Below are positions 1 through 7,175 of a stretch of 11,317 nt of DNA, one piece after another. This DNA is from Acidobacteriota bacterium (lineage in GTDB: Bacteria; Acidobacteriota; Thermoanaerobaculia; Multivoradales; JAHEKO01): positions 1-11,317 of the forward strand of contig JAPUJD010000049.1 in the NCBI GenBank assembly GCA_027296385.1, given 5' to 3'. A program made the position numbers and the translations under genes. The first letter of the stretch is position 1, and every line of letters begins with the position of its first letter. The notes under the pieces were generated by a model. The model saw nothing but the letters and a program-made list of their open reading frames with translations, searched no databases and was not told the origin of the DNA.

Positions 1-1
1 G

Positions 2-1270
2 GCCGAAGATCGGGAACGCTTCGGCGAGCTGCTCCGTGCCGAGGGCATCCGCCAGCCGGAGAACGGCATCGCCCGGTCCGCGGAGCAAGGCGTCGCGGTC
101 GCTCGCGAGATCGGCTTCCCGATCCTCGTGCGTCCGAGCTACGTGCTCGGTGGGCGTGCCATGGCGATCTGCTACGACGAGTCCAAGCTTGCCGAGTATA
201 TGCGTCTGGCGGCCGTCGTCTCGCCGGGTCAGCCGGTGTTGCTCGATAGCTTCCTCGAGGACGCGTTCGAGTTCGACCTCGACCTGATAGCCGACGGCAC
301 GACGGCGGTCGTCGCCGGGGTGCTGCAGCACATCGAAGAGGCGGGCATTCACTCCGGTGACTCGGTGGCTGTCCTACCGCCCTACGACGTCACCGAGGGC
401 CAGCTCGACGAGATGAAGGACATCGCCCGCCGGCTGGCGCGGCGCCTCGGCGTAGTGGGCTTGATGAACGTTCAGTTCGCTCTGCACCGGAGCGAGATCT
501 ACGTCCTCGAGGTGAATCCGCGTGCCTCGCGGACCGTGCCCTTCATCGCCAAGGCGCTCGGTGTGCCGTTGGTGGGTATCGCTGCACGGGTGATGGGCGG
601 CGAGACCCTGGCCGAGATCGGTTTCACCGAAGAGGCGGAGGTGCCTGGGATCTTCGTCAAGGCGCCGGTCTTTCCCTTCCGGCGTTTCCCCGGCGTCGAT
701 CCCGTGCTCGGCCCGGAGATGAAGTCGACCGGCGAGGTGATGGGCGTGAGCCAGGAGTTCGGACCGGCGTTCGCCAAGGCCTGGATCGCGGCCGGGCATC
801 GGCTGCCGACCGCGGGCACAGCCTTTCTTTCGGTGCACGATCGCGACAAGCCGGCGCTGGTGCCGGTGGCGCGGCGACTGCGCGAGCTAGGCTTCGAGCT
901 GACGGCGACGGCCGGGACGGCCGAGTTCCTGCGCGCCAACGACCTCGAGGCTCAGGTGGTACCCAAGGTGACGGACGGGGAGCGGCCCCACGTCGTGGAT
1001 CGGCTGCTATCGCGGGAGGTCGACCTGGTGGTCAACACGCCGCTCGGCCAGGCTTCGCATGCGGACGACGCGGTCATCCGCCAGACTGCGCTCAGGTTCG
1101 ACATCCCGTGCGTGACGACTCTGTCCGGCGCTCGGGCAGCGGTCGAGGGTATCGCCGCCCTGCAGGCCGGCGAGCTGACGGTGACCTCGCTGCAGGAACT
1201 CTACGGCAAGTGCTCCCGGCAGTGGAGCGCCGAAGGCCGAGGCCGAGCGCGGGTAGGTGATCTGGCCTGA
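2..1270 (+). CDS. carB: Carbamoyl-phosphate synthase large subunit, C-terminal part (5' truncated by window edge)
   Basis: The large subunit of carbamoyl-phosphate synthase uses ATP, bicarbonate and glutamine-derived ammonia to make carbamoyl phosphate for arginine and pyrimidine synthesis in the cytoplasm. The frame is open from base 2, so the first internal ATG (128) is not the start. The visible 422 residues begin in the second ATP-grasp unit (AEDRERF, then LVRPSYVLGGRAM) and continue with GLMNVQFA, LEVNPRASRTVPF and PGVDPVLGPEMKSTGEVMGV. By comparison with the E. coli protein of about 1073 residues, roughly the first 670 are missing. The last ~130 residues form the MGS-like allosteric domain (TAFLSVHDRDKP, TATAGT, PKVTDGERP, VNTPLG). 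The Thr, Lys and Asn positions that bind UMP/IMP phosphate in E. coli are mostly kept, with NTP replacing NTT. It ends in TGA, followed by a 100-bp gap to fumC. Identification is secure. Confidence 0.97.
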   Translation, partial: AEDRERFGELLRAEGIRQPENGIARSAEQGVAVAREIGFPILVRPSYVLGGRAMAICYDESKLAEYMRLAAVVSPGQPVLLDSFLEDAFEFDLDLIADGTTAVVAGVLQHIEEAGIHSGDSVAVLPPYDVTEGQLDEMKDIARRLARRLGVVGLMNVQFALHRSEIYVLEVNPRASRTVPFIAKALGVPLVGIAARVMGGETLAEIGFTEEAEVPGIFVKAPVFPFRRFPGVDPVLGPEMKSTGEVMGVSQEFGPAFAKAWIAAGHRLPTAGTAFLSVHDRDKPALVPVARRLRELGFELTATAGTAEFLRANDLEAQVVPKVTDGERPHVVDRLLSREVDLVVNTPLGQASHADDAVIRQTALRFDIPCVTTLSGARAAVEGIAALQAGELTVTSLQELYGKCSRQWSAEGRGRARVGDLA

Positions 1271-1304
1271 GCCGCGTCCCTACTCCCCGGGGGTGTGTTG
1301 CCAA

Positions 1305-1310
1305 TAGAAT
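1305..1310 (+). promoter_or_regulatory. Possible -10 hexamer upstream of fumC
   Basis: TAGAAT lies in the carB-fumC gap and differs from the sigma-70 consensus TATAAT at one base. No recognisable -35 hexamer sits 16-18 bp upstream, where the sequence is C-rich. If used, transcription would begin only a few bases before the leader Shine-Dalgarno at 1319. This is weak support from one short match. Confidence 0.2.
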
Positions 1311-1318
1311 TGTTGGAC

Positions 1319-1326
1319 AAGGAGGG
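1319..1326 (+). promoter_or_regulatory. Strong Shine-Dalgarno in front of a short leader ORF
   Basis: AAGGAGGG is a near-perfect anti-16S match, stronger than the one directly before fumC. Its AGGAGG core ends 4 nt before an ATG at 1330. It is 45 bp too far upstream to serve fumC itself, so it is either a chance purine run or the ribosome site for the leader ORF. Confidence 0.4.
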
Positions 1327-1329
1327 TCG

Positions 1330-1374
1330 ATGCCCCCGCCTAGGGCGAGCTATCCATCGAGAGGAGACACATGA
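1330..1374 (+). CDS. Candidate 14-aa polyproline leader peptide upstream of fumC
   Basis: The short ORF reads MPPPRASYPSRGDT and ends in TGA. Its stop overlaps the fumC start in an ATGA arrangement (fumC ATG at 1371, stop TGA at 1372-1374), the classic geometry for translational coupling. A strong SD (AAGGAGGG) lies 4 nt upstream of its core-to-ATG spacing. Codons 2-4 are CCC CCG CCT, giving Pro-Pro-Pro right after the initiator. Such runs are known to stall ribosomes unless elongation factor P acts. The inference is that it may tune fumC translation. It is too short to have any domain, and a chance combination of SD, ATG and stop cannot be excluded without conservation data. Confidence 0.33.
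   Translation: MPPPRASYPSRGDT
1361..1366 (+). promoter_or_regulatory. fumC ribosome binding site
   Basis: GAGGAG lies 4 nt before the ATG at 1371 and selects that start (MSDMRTERD) over the in-frame ATG at 1380. It falls inside the candidate leader ORF, so ribosomes translating the leader would pass over it. Confidence 0.7.
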
Positions 1375-2771
1375 GCGACATGCGAACGGAACGAGACAGT
1401 CTGGGAGAAGTGCAGGTGCCCGCCGACGCCTATTACGGCGCCCAGACGGAACGCGCGCGACAGAATTTCCCGGTCAGCGGACTGACCTTCCCCCGCCGCT
1501 TTATCGCGGCGATGGGACTCATCAAGTCAGAGGCCGCCAAGGTGAATGCGGCGATGGAGATCGTGCCTGCCGAGCTCGCGGCGGCGATCTGCCAGGCGGC
1601 TGACGAGGTCGTGGAGGGAGAGCACGACGCCCACTTCCCGCTCGACATCTTCCAGACCGGTTCCGGCACTTCGACCAACATGAACACCAACGAAGTGGTG
1701 TCGAACCGCGCCATCGAGATCCTCGGCGGCGAGATGGGCTCGAAGACGCCAGTACATCCCAACGATCACGTCAACGCCGGCCAGTCGTCGAACGATACGA
1801 TTCCCACCGCCATTCACATCTCGGCCTACGGCGCCCTGGCCGAGGATCTCGAGCCGGCACTGGAGCAGTTGGCGCGCTCGCTCGAGGCCAAGGCAGTGGA
1901 GTTCGACGACGTGGTGAAGATCGGCCGGACGCACCTCCAGGATGCGGTGCCGATCAGGCTAGGCCAGGAGTTCTCGGGCTACGCTCAGCAGATTCGTAAC
2001 TCTCAGGCACGAGTCGCAGCCGTCAAGCCGCGATTGGCCGAACTAGCGCTCGGTGGCACAGCGGTCGGCACCGGCCTCAACGCGCCACCGGGATTCGCCG
2101 ACCAGGTGATCGCCGGCATGGCCGAGCGTACCGGGCATGCCTTCTTGCCGGCGCCGAACAAGTTCGAGGCCCTGGCGTCGAAAGACGCGGCGGTCGAGGC
2201 CTCCGGCGCCGTGCGCACCCTCGCCGTCTCGCTGACCAAGATTGCCAACGATCTGCGCTGGATCGGCTCCGGTCCGCGCTGCGGCATCGGTGAGATCAAT
2301 CTGCCGAGCCTGCAGCCCGGGAGCTCGATCATGCCCGGCAAGGTCAATCCGGTGATCCCGGAGTCGGTCCTCATGGTGGCCGCCCAGGTGATCGGCAATG
2401 ACGCTACCGTAGCCTGGGGCGGGGCGGCCGGCAACTTCGAGCTCAACGTGATGATGCCGGTGATTGCGTTCAACCTGCTGCAGTCGATCGAGATCAGCGC
2501 CAACGCCGCGCGGCTCCTGGCCGAACGCTGCATCGACGGCCTCGTGGCCAACGTCGAGCGCAACCGCGAGATGATCGAGAAGTCCATGGCCATGGTGACC
2601 GCGCTGGCGCCCAGGATCGGCTACGACAAGGCGGCCGAGATCGCCAAGGAGTCGTTCAAGACCGGCCGCACGATTCGAGAGATAGCGATGGAGAGGGAGG
2701 TTCTGCCCCCGGACGAGCTCGAGCGAGCGCTCGATCCCCGAGCGCAGACCGAGGGCGGCATTCAGGAGTGA
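1371..2771 (+). CDS. fumC: Class II fumarate hydratase
   Basis: FumC reversibly hydrates fumarate to L-malate in the TCA cycle. It is an iron-independent homotetramer of the aspartase/fumarase superfamily. The 466-residue length is typical. Active-site blocks are in order and fall at the E. coli FumC numbers: TGSGT with T100, GQSSND with S139/S140/N141, GRTHLQDAVP with catalytic H188, and the mobile-loop signature GSSIMPGKVNP with S318, K324 and N326. The C-terminal small domain is present (GYDKAAEIAKESF). The sequence TSTNMNTNEVVSNRA resembles the actinobacterial/deep-branching FumC variety more than the enterobacterial one. Aspartate ammonia-lyase is a related alternative, but the GRTHLQDA and VHPNDHVN blocks favour fumarase. 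A 174-bp gap follows before the next gene, so it may be a separate transcription unit from both neighbours. Confidence 0.96.
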   Translation: MSDMRTERDSLGEVQVPADAYYGAQTERARQNFPVSGLTFPRRFIAAMGLIKSEAAKVNAAMEIVPAELAAAICQAADEVVEGEHDAHFPLDIFQTGSGTSTNMNTNEVVSNRAIEILGGEMGSKTPVHPNDHVNAGQSSNDTIPTAIHISAYGALAEDLEPALEQLARSLEAKAVEFDDVVKIGRTHLQDAVPIRLGQEFSGYAQQIRNSQARVAAVKPRLAELALGGTAVGTGLNAPPGFADQVIAGMAERTGHAFLPAPNKFEALASKDAAVEASGAVRTLAVSLTKIANDLRWIGSGPRCGIGEINLPSLQPGSSIMPGKVNPVIPESVLMVAAQVIGNDATVAWGGAAGNFELNVMMPVIAFNLLQSIEISANAARLLAERCIDGLVANVERNREMIEKSMAMVTALAPRIGYDKAAEIAKESFKTGRTIREIAMEREVLPPDELERALDPRAQTEGGIQE

Positions 2772-2793
2772 GGATTCAGCAAGCCCCTAGGAG

Positions 2794-2806
2794 TCTGCTG
2801 GGCAGA
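2794..2806 (+). other. Small hairpin after fumC
   Basis: TCTGC-TGG-GCAGA is a perfect 5-bp stem with a 3-nt loop, 23 bp after the fumC stop. It is followed by AAAAC and not by a T-run, so it is not a convincing intrinsic terminator. The remainder of the fumC to 2946 gap holds no supported gene. Confidence 0.25.
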
Positions 2807-2930
2807 AAACAGCGCGGAGAGTCATGTCCCTTGCAACGGTCACAGGCCCGGTGGTCCGGCCGGGTCCTTGGCAGCTGTGCAGAGCGCGTCTTTGTCATGC
2901 GTCTTACGGTATCCTCCGCCCCGAACCTAC

Positions 2931-2938
2931 GAGGAGGT
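2931..2938 (+). promoter_or_regulatory. Ribosome binding site of the small membrane protein gene
   Basis: GAGGAGGT lies 7 nt before the ATG at 2946. It fixes the start there and rules out the upstream in-frame start at 2868, which would add 26 residues with no conserved look. Confidence 0.8.
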
Positions 2939-2945
2939 CCCCTGG

Positions 2946-3308
2946 ATGTCCCTTATGGCCTACAAGGTACTGCATATCTTTTCCGTCATCTTGACGTTTA
3001 CTGTCGTCGGCGGGCTCGCCCTGCACGTCGCCAACGGCGGTAACAAGGAGAGCAACCGCCAGAGCAAGCTCACCGGCATCTTGCACGGCGTTGGACTCCT
3101 GCTCATCCTGGTGTCCGGCTTCGGTGCGCTCGCCAGGCTCGGGGCCGGTTTCCCGGGATGGGTGTGGGCCAAAATCGCGATCTGGCTCACCCTCGGCGCT
3201 GCGGCGGCGCTGGTCAGGAGCTCGCCGGCCCTCAGCCGTGCGCTGCTACTGCTCCTCCCGCTGCTCGGTGGCGTTGCTGCTTGGCTGGCGTTCTACAAGC
3301 CGTTCTGA
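2946..3308 (+). CDS. Small four-helix integral membrane protein of unknown function
   Basis: This 120-residue protein is almost entirely hydrophobic and has four predicted membrane segments, at about residues 8-28, 42-65, 72-91 and 98-117. Polar features inside or next to the helices are H10 (KVLHIFS), H27 (LALHVANGG), H47 (ILHGVGLLL), the GFG turn at 58-60, W72/W74/K76 (WVWAKIAIW) and the C-terminal YKPF. The buried His plus W-x-W-x-K pattern recalls SirB2/CopD-type small membrane proteins, some of which bind haem or copper, but this is only a resemblance. The start is set by a strong RBS. It is the first gene of a run with the M28 peptidase (14-bp gap) and the symporter, so it may be an accessory to secretion or uptake. 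No function is assigned. Confidence 0.85.
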   Translation: MSLMAYKVLHIFSVILTFTVVGGLALHVANGGNKESNRQSKLTGILHGVGLLLILVSGFGALARLGAGFPGWVWAKIAIWLTLGAAAALVRSSPALSRALLLLLPLLGGVAAWLAFYKPF

Positions 3309-3322
3309 GGGTCGGAAGGAAC

Positions 3323-4948
3323 ATGACCGCTTCGACGGGGATCGTTCTCGCGTTGGCGATGGTGGCAGCCGCCGCCCGGTCCGCGGCCGAGGAGACCTTG
3401 GATTGGGACGCGATCAACAGGATCCGCGACGAAGGCTTCCAGCGCTCCCAGGTGATGGAGACCTTGCGCCAGCTCACCGACGAGCTGGGCCCCCGATTGA
3501 CTGGTTCGCCGCAGGGCCAAGCAGCCAGTCGCTGGACCCGAGATCGATTGGCCGAGTGGGGACTCGCCAACGCTCATCTCGAAGCGTGGGGTCCGTTCGG
3601 GCGGGGCTGGTCCTTCACCCGCAGCGCCGTGCACATGAAGGCACCCCGAGAGACGCCCCTGCTGGCACTGCCCAAAGCGTGGACGCCAGGTCCCAAGAAG
3701 GCGATACGCGGTCTGGCGATGAAGGTGAAGATCGAGTCCGAAGACGACTTCGAGCAGTATCGTGGCAAGCTCAAGAGCAAGATCCTCTTCACCGCCGAAG
3801 CGCGCGAGCTCGAGCCGGACGACGAAGCGGCGTTCCAGCGCAAGACCCAAGCGGACCTGGAGCAGCTCGGAGCTTTTCCGATCCCCGGCGAGCCTTCGGA
3901 TTTCTTGCAGCGTTCCCGCAAGCGTCGGGAGCTGCTCCGGAAGCTCAACGAGTTCCTGGTCGAAGAGAAAGCGCTGGCTACCGTCGATATCAGCTCGCGC
4001 GACGGTGGCACGCTGCGCCTCGGCGGTGCGGGCTCGCGAGAGACCGACGAGAGCGTCGGAGTGCCGGCTGTGGTGATGGCCCTCGAGCACTACAACTGGA
4101 TTCTGCGGTTGCTCGACGACGAGCAGGAGGTGGAGCTCGAGATCGACGTGCGAGCACGGTTTCACGACGACGATCTGATGTCGTACAACACGATCGCCGA
4201 GTTCCCGGGCTCGGATCTGGCCCACGAAGTCGTCATGCTCGGCGCCCACCTCGACTCCTGGCATGCCGGTACCGGTGCCAACGACAACGCGGCGGGCTGT
4301 GCCGTGATGATGGAGGCTGTACGCATCCTCAAAGCTCTCGACCTGACACCCAGGCGGACCATTCGCATCGCCCTATGGACCGGTGAGGAGCAAGGCCTGC
4401 TGGGTTCCAGGGCCTTCGTCGCGCAGCATCTGGCGTCGCGCCCCGAGACGGAGGATGAAGAGGAGTTGAAGCTCCCCCCCTTCCTCCGAGAGCGGACGTG
4501 GCCGATCTCGCCCAAGGGGGAGCACGAGACCTTCTCCGCGTACTTCAATCTCGACAACGGGAGCGGCAAAATCCGCGGCGTCTACGCCCAGAGCAACGCG
4601 GCGGCGGTGCCAATTTTCAAGCGCTGGCTAGAGCCCTTCCACGATCTCGGCGCGGACACGGTCGTGACCCGCAACACGGGCGGCACGGACCATCTGGCGT
4701 TCGATGCCGTGGGCTTGCCCGGCTTCCAGTTCATCCAGGATCAGCTCGATTACTCCACCCGCACTCACCACACCAACCTCGACGTCTACGACCACGCGGT
4801 CGAGGACGATCTCAAGCAAGCTTCGGTGATCGTTGCTTCGTTCGTCTACCATGCGGCGATGCGGGACGAGAAGTTCCCCCGCAAGGCGATGCCGCAGAGG
4901 CCGGTGGAGAAGCCCAAGAAGAAGGGCGACGAAGACGCCGCTCACTGA
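3323..4948 (+). CDS. Secreted M28 family zinc peptidase (carboxypeptidase Q/aminopeptidase-like)
   Basis: This is a predicted co-catalytic di-zinc exopeptidase acting outside the cytoplasm. The 541-residue product starts at ATG 3323 behind GGAAGGA. It opens with a hydrophobic signal peptide (IVLALAMVAAAARSAA, cleavage near residue 22) that is poor in positive charge. An N-terminal region with a PA-like segment comes next, including a charged helical stretch at about 140-225 rich in Glu, Lys and Arg. The M28 domain (about 285-510) keeps all expected residues: H309 (GAHLDSW), bridging D321 (GANDNAAG), E355/E356 (TGEEQGLLGSR, catalytic base and ligand), D411 (NLDNGSG) and H483 (THHTNLD). The C-terminus is a Lys/Pro/Asp-rich tail. 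The exact substrate cannot be read from the sequence; M28D carboxypeptidase Q-like dipeptidases are the closest by motif. It is co-oriented with the downstream amino-acid symporter, 19 bp away, which suggests peptide scavenging. Confidence 0.93.
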   Translation: MTASTGIVLALAMVAAAARSAAEETLDWDAINRIRDEGFQRSQVMETLRQLTDELGPRLTGSPQGQAASRWTRDRLAEWGLANAHLEAWGPFGRGWSFTRSAVHMKAPRETPLLALPKAWTPGPKKAIRGLAMKVKIESEDDFEQYRGKLKSKILFTAEARELEPDDEAAFQRKTQADLEQLGAFPIPGEPSDFLQRSRKRRELLRKLNEFLVEEKALATVDISSRDGGTLRLGGAGSRETDESVGVPAVVMALEHYNWILRLLDDEQEVELEIDVRARFHDDDLMSYNTIAEFPGSDLAHEVVMLGAHLDSWHAGTGANDNAAGCAVMMEAVRILKALDLTPRRTIRIALWTGEEQGLLGSRAFVAQHLASRPETEDEEELKLPPFLRERTWPISPKGEHETFSAYFNLDNGSGKIRGVYAQSNAAAVPIFKRWLEPFHDLGADTVVTRNTGGTDHLAFDAVGLPGFQFIQDQLDYSTRTHHTNLDVYDHAVEDDLKQASVIVASFVYHAAMRDEKFPRKAMPQRPVEKPKKKGDEDAAH

Positions 4949-4967
4949 CCGAGAGAGGGAGAACACG

Positions 4968-6206
4968 ATGCGCTGGTACCGAAAGCTCCACTGGCAGACG
5001 CTGATCGCCATGATCGCGGGCACGCTCACGGGCCTCGTATTCGGCGAACCCGCCGCGAGCGCGTTCGGCTGGATCGGCGATCTGTTCATGAAGCTCCTGC
5101 GGATGATCATCGTCCCGCTGGTGCTCACGTCGATCATCTCCGGCGTGGCCTCGGTCGGCGGGGGCAAGGCGCTCGGTCGTCTGTTCAGCAAGACGCTCGG
5201 ATACTACGTGCTGTCCAGCCTCCTCGCGGTGCTGGTCGGACTGCTGATGGTCAACCTCATCCGGCCGGGCGTCGGCGCCAATATGACAGGCACGGCCCAG
5301 GGGGAGCTTCCCGAACTGGAGACGGCTACTTCTCCTGTTCAACTGCTGCTGGACATCGTGCCGGAAAACGTGATCCAAGCGGCGGCGTCGGCCGACATGC
5401 TGGCGCTCATCTTCTTCTGCATCGTTTTCGGCGCGGCCATTACGACGCTGCCCGACAGGACTCGTGACATCGTCACGAAGCTCTTCGATGCGCTTTTCCA
5501 CGCGATGATGCGGCTCACCTCGGGCATCATAAGGTTCCTCCCGATCGGCGTGTTCGCTCTGATCACGAAGATGGTGGCTACGACCGGGTTCGACACGTTC
5601 AAACCGCTGGCCCTGTATGCGGTCACGATCGGTTCCGGGTTGACCATCCACTTCTTGGTCACGCTCCCGATCCTGCTGATCGTCCTGGGTCGGATCGCGC
5701 CACGCATTCACTTCGCCAATATGCGGGAACCCCTGCTGATCGCGTTCTCGACGAGCTCCTCAGGAGCGACCTTGCCGGTCACGCTGAACACGGTCGAAGA
5801 GAAGGTGGGCGTCTCGAACAAGGTGGCATCGTTCGTGCTCCCGATGGGAGCGACGGTGAACATGGACGGGACTGCGGTCTTCGAATGCGTGGGCGCCCTG
5901 TTCATTGCTCAGGTCCTCGGCTTCGACCTCACGATAATGCAGCAGGGTGTGGTCGTCCTCACCGCCTTGCTGGCCTCCATCGGGGCGGCCGCGGTTCCGT
6001 CTGCCGGCCTGGTCGTGATTTTCATCGTCCTCGAGGCGATCGGGCTCAGGGGGCCGGCCGTCAACTTGATCGTAGGATCGATGCTCGCGATCGACCGCCC
6101 GCTGGACATGTGCCGGACCGCCGTGAACGTGTTCAGCGACTCGTGCGGAGCAGCAATTGTCGCGCGCTCGGAGGGAGAGACGAAGGTCGACACGGTCATC
6201 CGGTAG
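4968..6206 (+). CDS. Dicarboxylate/amino acid:cation symporter (DAACS, GltP/DctA family)
   Basis: This is an inner-membrane secondary transporter coupling Na+ or H+ entry to uptake of glutamate, aspartate or C4-dicarboxylates. The 412-residue length is normal. ATG 4968 follows a purine-rich RBS (GAGAGGGAGA); the longer open frame back to 4833 lies within the peptidase gene. Family motifs are in order: the HP1 serine loop STSSSGATLP (261-270), the TM7 signature MGATVNMDGTA (293-303), an HP2 loop ASIGAAAVPSAG (336-347) and TM8 AIDRPLDMCRTAVNVFSD (374-391). Aligned to GltPh, the substrate and sodium residues D376, D380, R383, T384, N387 and D391 are all kept. The TM8 arginine that pairs with a side-chain carboxylate supports acidic substrates. 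Which acid is carried, and whether Na+ or H+ is used, is not decidable here. It is the last gene of the 2946-6206 run. Confidence 0.94.
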   Translation: MRWYRKLHWQTLIAMIAGTLTGLVFGEPAASAFGWIGDLFMKLLRMIIVPLVLTSIISGVASVGGGKALGRLFSKTLGYYVLSSLLAVLVGLLMVNLIRPGVGANMTGTAQGELPELETATSPVQLLLDIVPENVIQAAASADMLALIFFCIVFGAAITTLPDRTRDIVTKLFDALFHAMMRLTSGIIRFLPIGVFALITKMVATTGFDTFKPLALYAVTIGSGLTIHFLVTLPILLIVLGRIAPRIHFANMREPLLIAFSTSSSGATLPVTLNTVEEKVGVSNKVASFVLPMGATVNMDGTAVFECVGALFIAQVLGFDLTIMQQGVVVLTALLASIGAAAVPSAGLVVIFIVLEAIGLRGPAVNLIVGSMLAIDRPLDMCRTAVNVFSDSCGAAIVARSEGETKVDTVIR

Positions 6207-6234
6207 TGGACGCGAGCGGAACGCGGATCTCCAC
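6206..6234. terminator. Possible bidirectional hairpin between convergent genes
   Basis: GTGGA (6206-6210) pairs with TCCAC (6230-6234), and inside it CGCG (6211-6214) pairs with CGCG (6222-6225), leaving a 4-nt bulge. It occupies most of the 36-bp gap between the symporter stop and the oppositely read hydrolase stop, where a shared terminator would be expected. There is no T-run on either side, so an intrinsic terminator is not well supported. Confidence 0.2.
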
Positions 6235-6242
6235 GTCGCGGC

Positions 6243-7085
6243 TCAGCCGTCGAGATGGACGGCGAAGAACTCGAGTGTGCGCGTCCAGGCCTGGGTGGCG
6301 GCGTCCTCGTCGTAGCGCGTGCCTGACGGGTTGGCGAAGGCATGATTGGCGCCCTCGTAGATATGCACCGTGATCTCCTTGTCGAAATCGTGCATCCTGC
6401 TCTCGAAGGCGCGCACACCCTCGAGCGGAATGCCGCGGTCTTCACTGCCGAAGTGTCCGAGAACCGGTGCGCCGATCGTAGCCAGTTGGTCGTCGCTGAC
6501 GACGCGACCGTAGTAGATGACCGCGGCGTCGAGCTCGTCGCCGAGCAAGATCGCGGTGCGTAGTGACCAGCCGCCACCGAAACACCAGCCGACCGAGCCG
6601 ACCGTGGCGACACCGGTGGCACTCTCGAGATAGGCGTGCGCTGCCCGCAGGTTTTCTTCCAGGCGCTCGCTCCGCTCCATGGCGTGGCGCATCAGACCTC
6701 TCGCTTCGTCACTGGTCGTCGCGACATTTCCCTCGTAGAGATCAACTGCCAGAGCCGCGTACCCCTGCTGGGCGAAGCGTCGTGCCATGGTCCGGATGTT
6801 GTCGTTCAGCCCCCACCACTCCTGGATGACGATGATGCCGCCGCGCGCCGGGCCTGCGGCCGGTTGGGCCAGGTAGCCCATGATCTCGGCGCCGGGCCAG
6901 TAGGCGACGTCGGCGGCCGTGACTCCTTGTCGCGCTGGATCACCGGCTGCGGCGCCCGGCGTGGGTCGGTCGTCGGCGTGCTCGCGCTCCATGCGCTCTC
7001 GGTAGTCGGCGCCGGTGCCTTCGCCGGCGGCGCAGCCGACCGCGACGCCGCAGGTCAGGAGGAGAATCAGGACGGTTCGAGACAT
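6243..7085 (-). CDS. Dienelactone hydrolase-family lipoprotein
   Basis: This is an alpha/beta hydrolase of the dienelactone hydrolase family. The 280-residue precursor begins with a lipoprotein signal (MSRTVLILLLTCGVAVGC), with the lipidated Cys at 18. A19 follows, so in a Gram-negative it would not carry the Asp+2 inner-membrane retention signal. A polar linker (20-60) comes before the catalytic domain. The DLH triad is complete: C168 in GWCFGGG, D216 in GSEDRGIP and H248 in GANHAFAN. E89 in QEWWGLN matches the glutamate that activates the Cys in Pseudomonas DLH. ATG 7085 has a good AGGAGG 5 nt upstream. The true substrate is unknown; many such proteins are general ester or lactone hydrolases, so a role in chlorocatechol breakdown should not be assumed. 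It is a single gene, convergent with the symporter and divergent from rlmN. Confidence 0.92.
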   Translation of the reverse strand: MSRTVLILLLTCGVAVGCAAGEGTGADYRERMEREHADDRPTPGAAAGDPARQGVTAADVAYWPGAEIMGYLAQPAAGPARGGIIVIQEWWGLNDNIRTMARRFAQQGYAALAVDLYEGNVATTSDEARGLMRHAMERSERLEENLRAAHAYLESATGVATVGSVGWCFGGGWSLRTAILLGDELDAAVIYYGRVVSDDQLATIGAPVLGHFGSEDRGIPLEGVRAFESRMHDFDKEITVHIYEGANHAFANPSGTRYDEDAATQAWTRTLEFFAVHLDG

Positions 7086-7091
7086 GGGAAG

Positions 7092-7097
7092 CCTCCT
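7092..7097 (-). promoter_or_regulatory. Ribosome binding site of the DLH-family lipoprotein gene
   Basis: AGGAGG on the minus strand lies 6 nt before the start codon at 7085, confirming that start and the full lipoprotein signal. Confidence 0.75.
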
Positions 7098-7130
7098 ATG
7101 AGGGCGGTCGCAAGTGCGAGGCGAACGCCG

Positions 7131-7139
7131 AATCTATCA
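7131..7139 (-). promoter_or_regulatory. Possible extended -10 for the DLH-family gene
   Basis: On the minus strand the divergent 90-bp gap contains TGATAGATT, which fits an extended -10 (TGn plus TAGATT, 4 of 6 consensus bases). No -35 is recognisable 17 bp upstream. No better promoter candidate is seen for either divergent gene in this gap. Confidence 0.22.
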
Positions 7140-7175
7140 CCGCGAAAGACGCCAGGCTGCTACTGTGCCGGCGCC

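Noticed and set aside
2850..2873. GC-rich imperfect inverted repeat (around GGCCCGG and CCGGCCGGG) in the fumC downstream gap, considered as a terminator.
   Set aside because: Pairing is imperfect with alternative registers and no T-run follows; such matches are common at this GC content.
2887..2915. Possible promoter (TATCCT as -10) before the small membrane protein gene.
   Set aside because: No -35-like hexamer lies at 16-18 bp spacing, and the -10 match is modest.
2824..2994. A 56-codon ORF (MSLATVTGPVVRPG...) with an upstream GGAGAG, overlapping the small membrane protein gene.
   Set aside because: It overlaps a much better supported gene in another frame, and its composition (scattered Cys, Pro and Trp with no pattern) looks like translated non-coding DNA.
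3293..4264. Long 323-codon antisense open frame opposite the M28 peptidase.
   Set aside because: The plus-strand frame has a complete set of metal ligands and a signal peptide; the antisense frame has no recognisable domain and is expected in GC-rich DNA.
4812..5711. Long antisense open frame opposite the symporter (299 codons, rich in Arg, Asp, Glu and His).
   Set aside because: Its composition is that of a frame shadow, and the sense strand encodes a full DAACS transporter.
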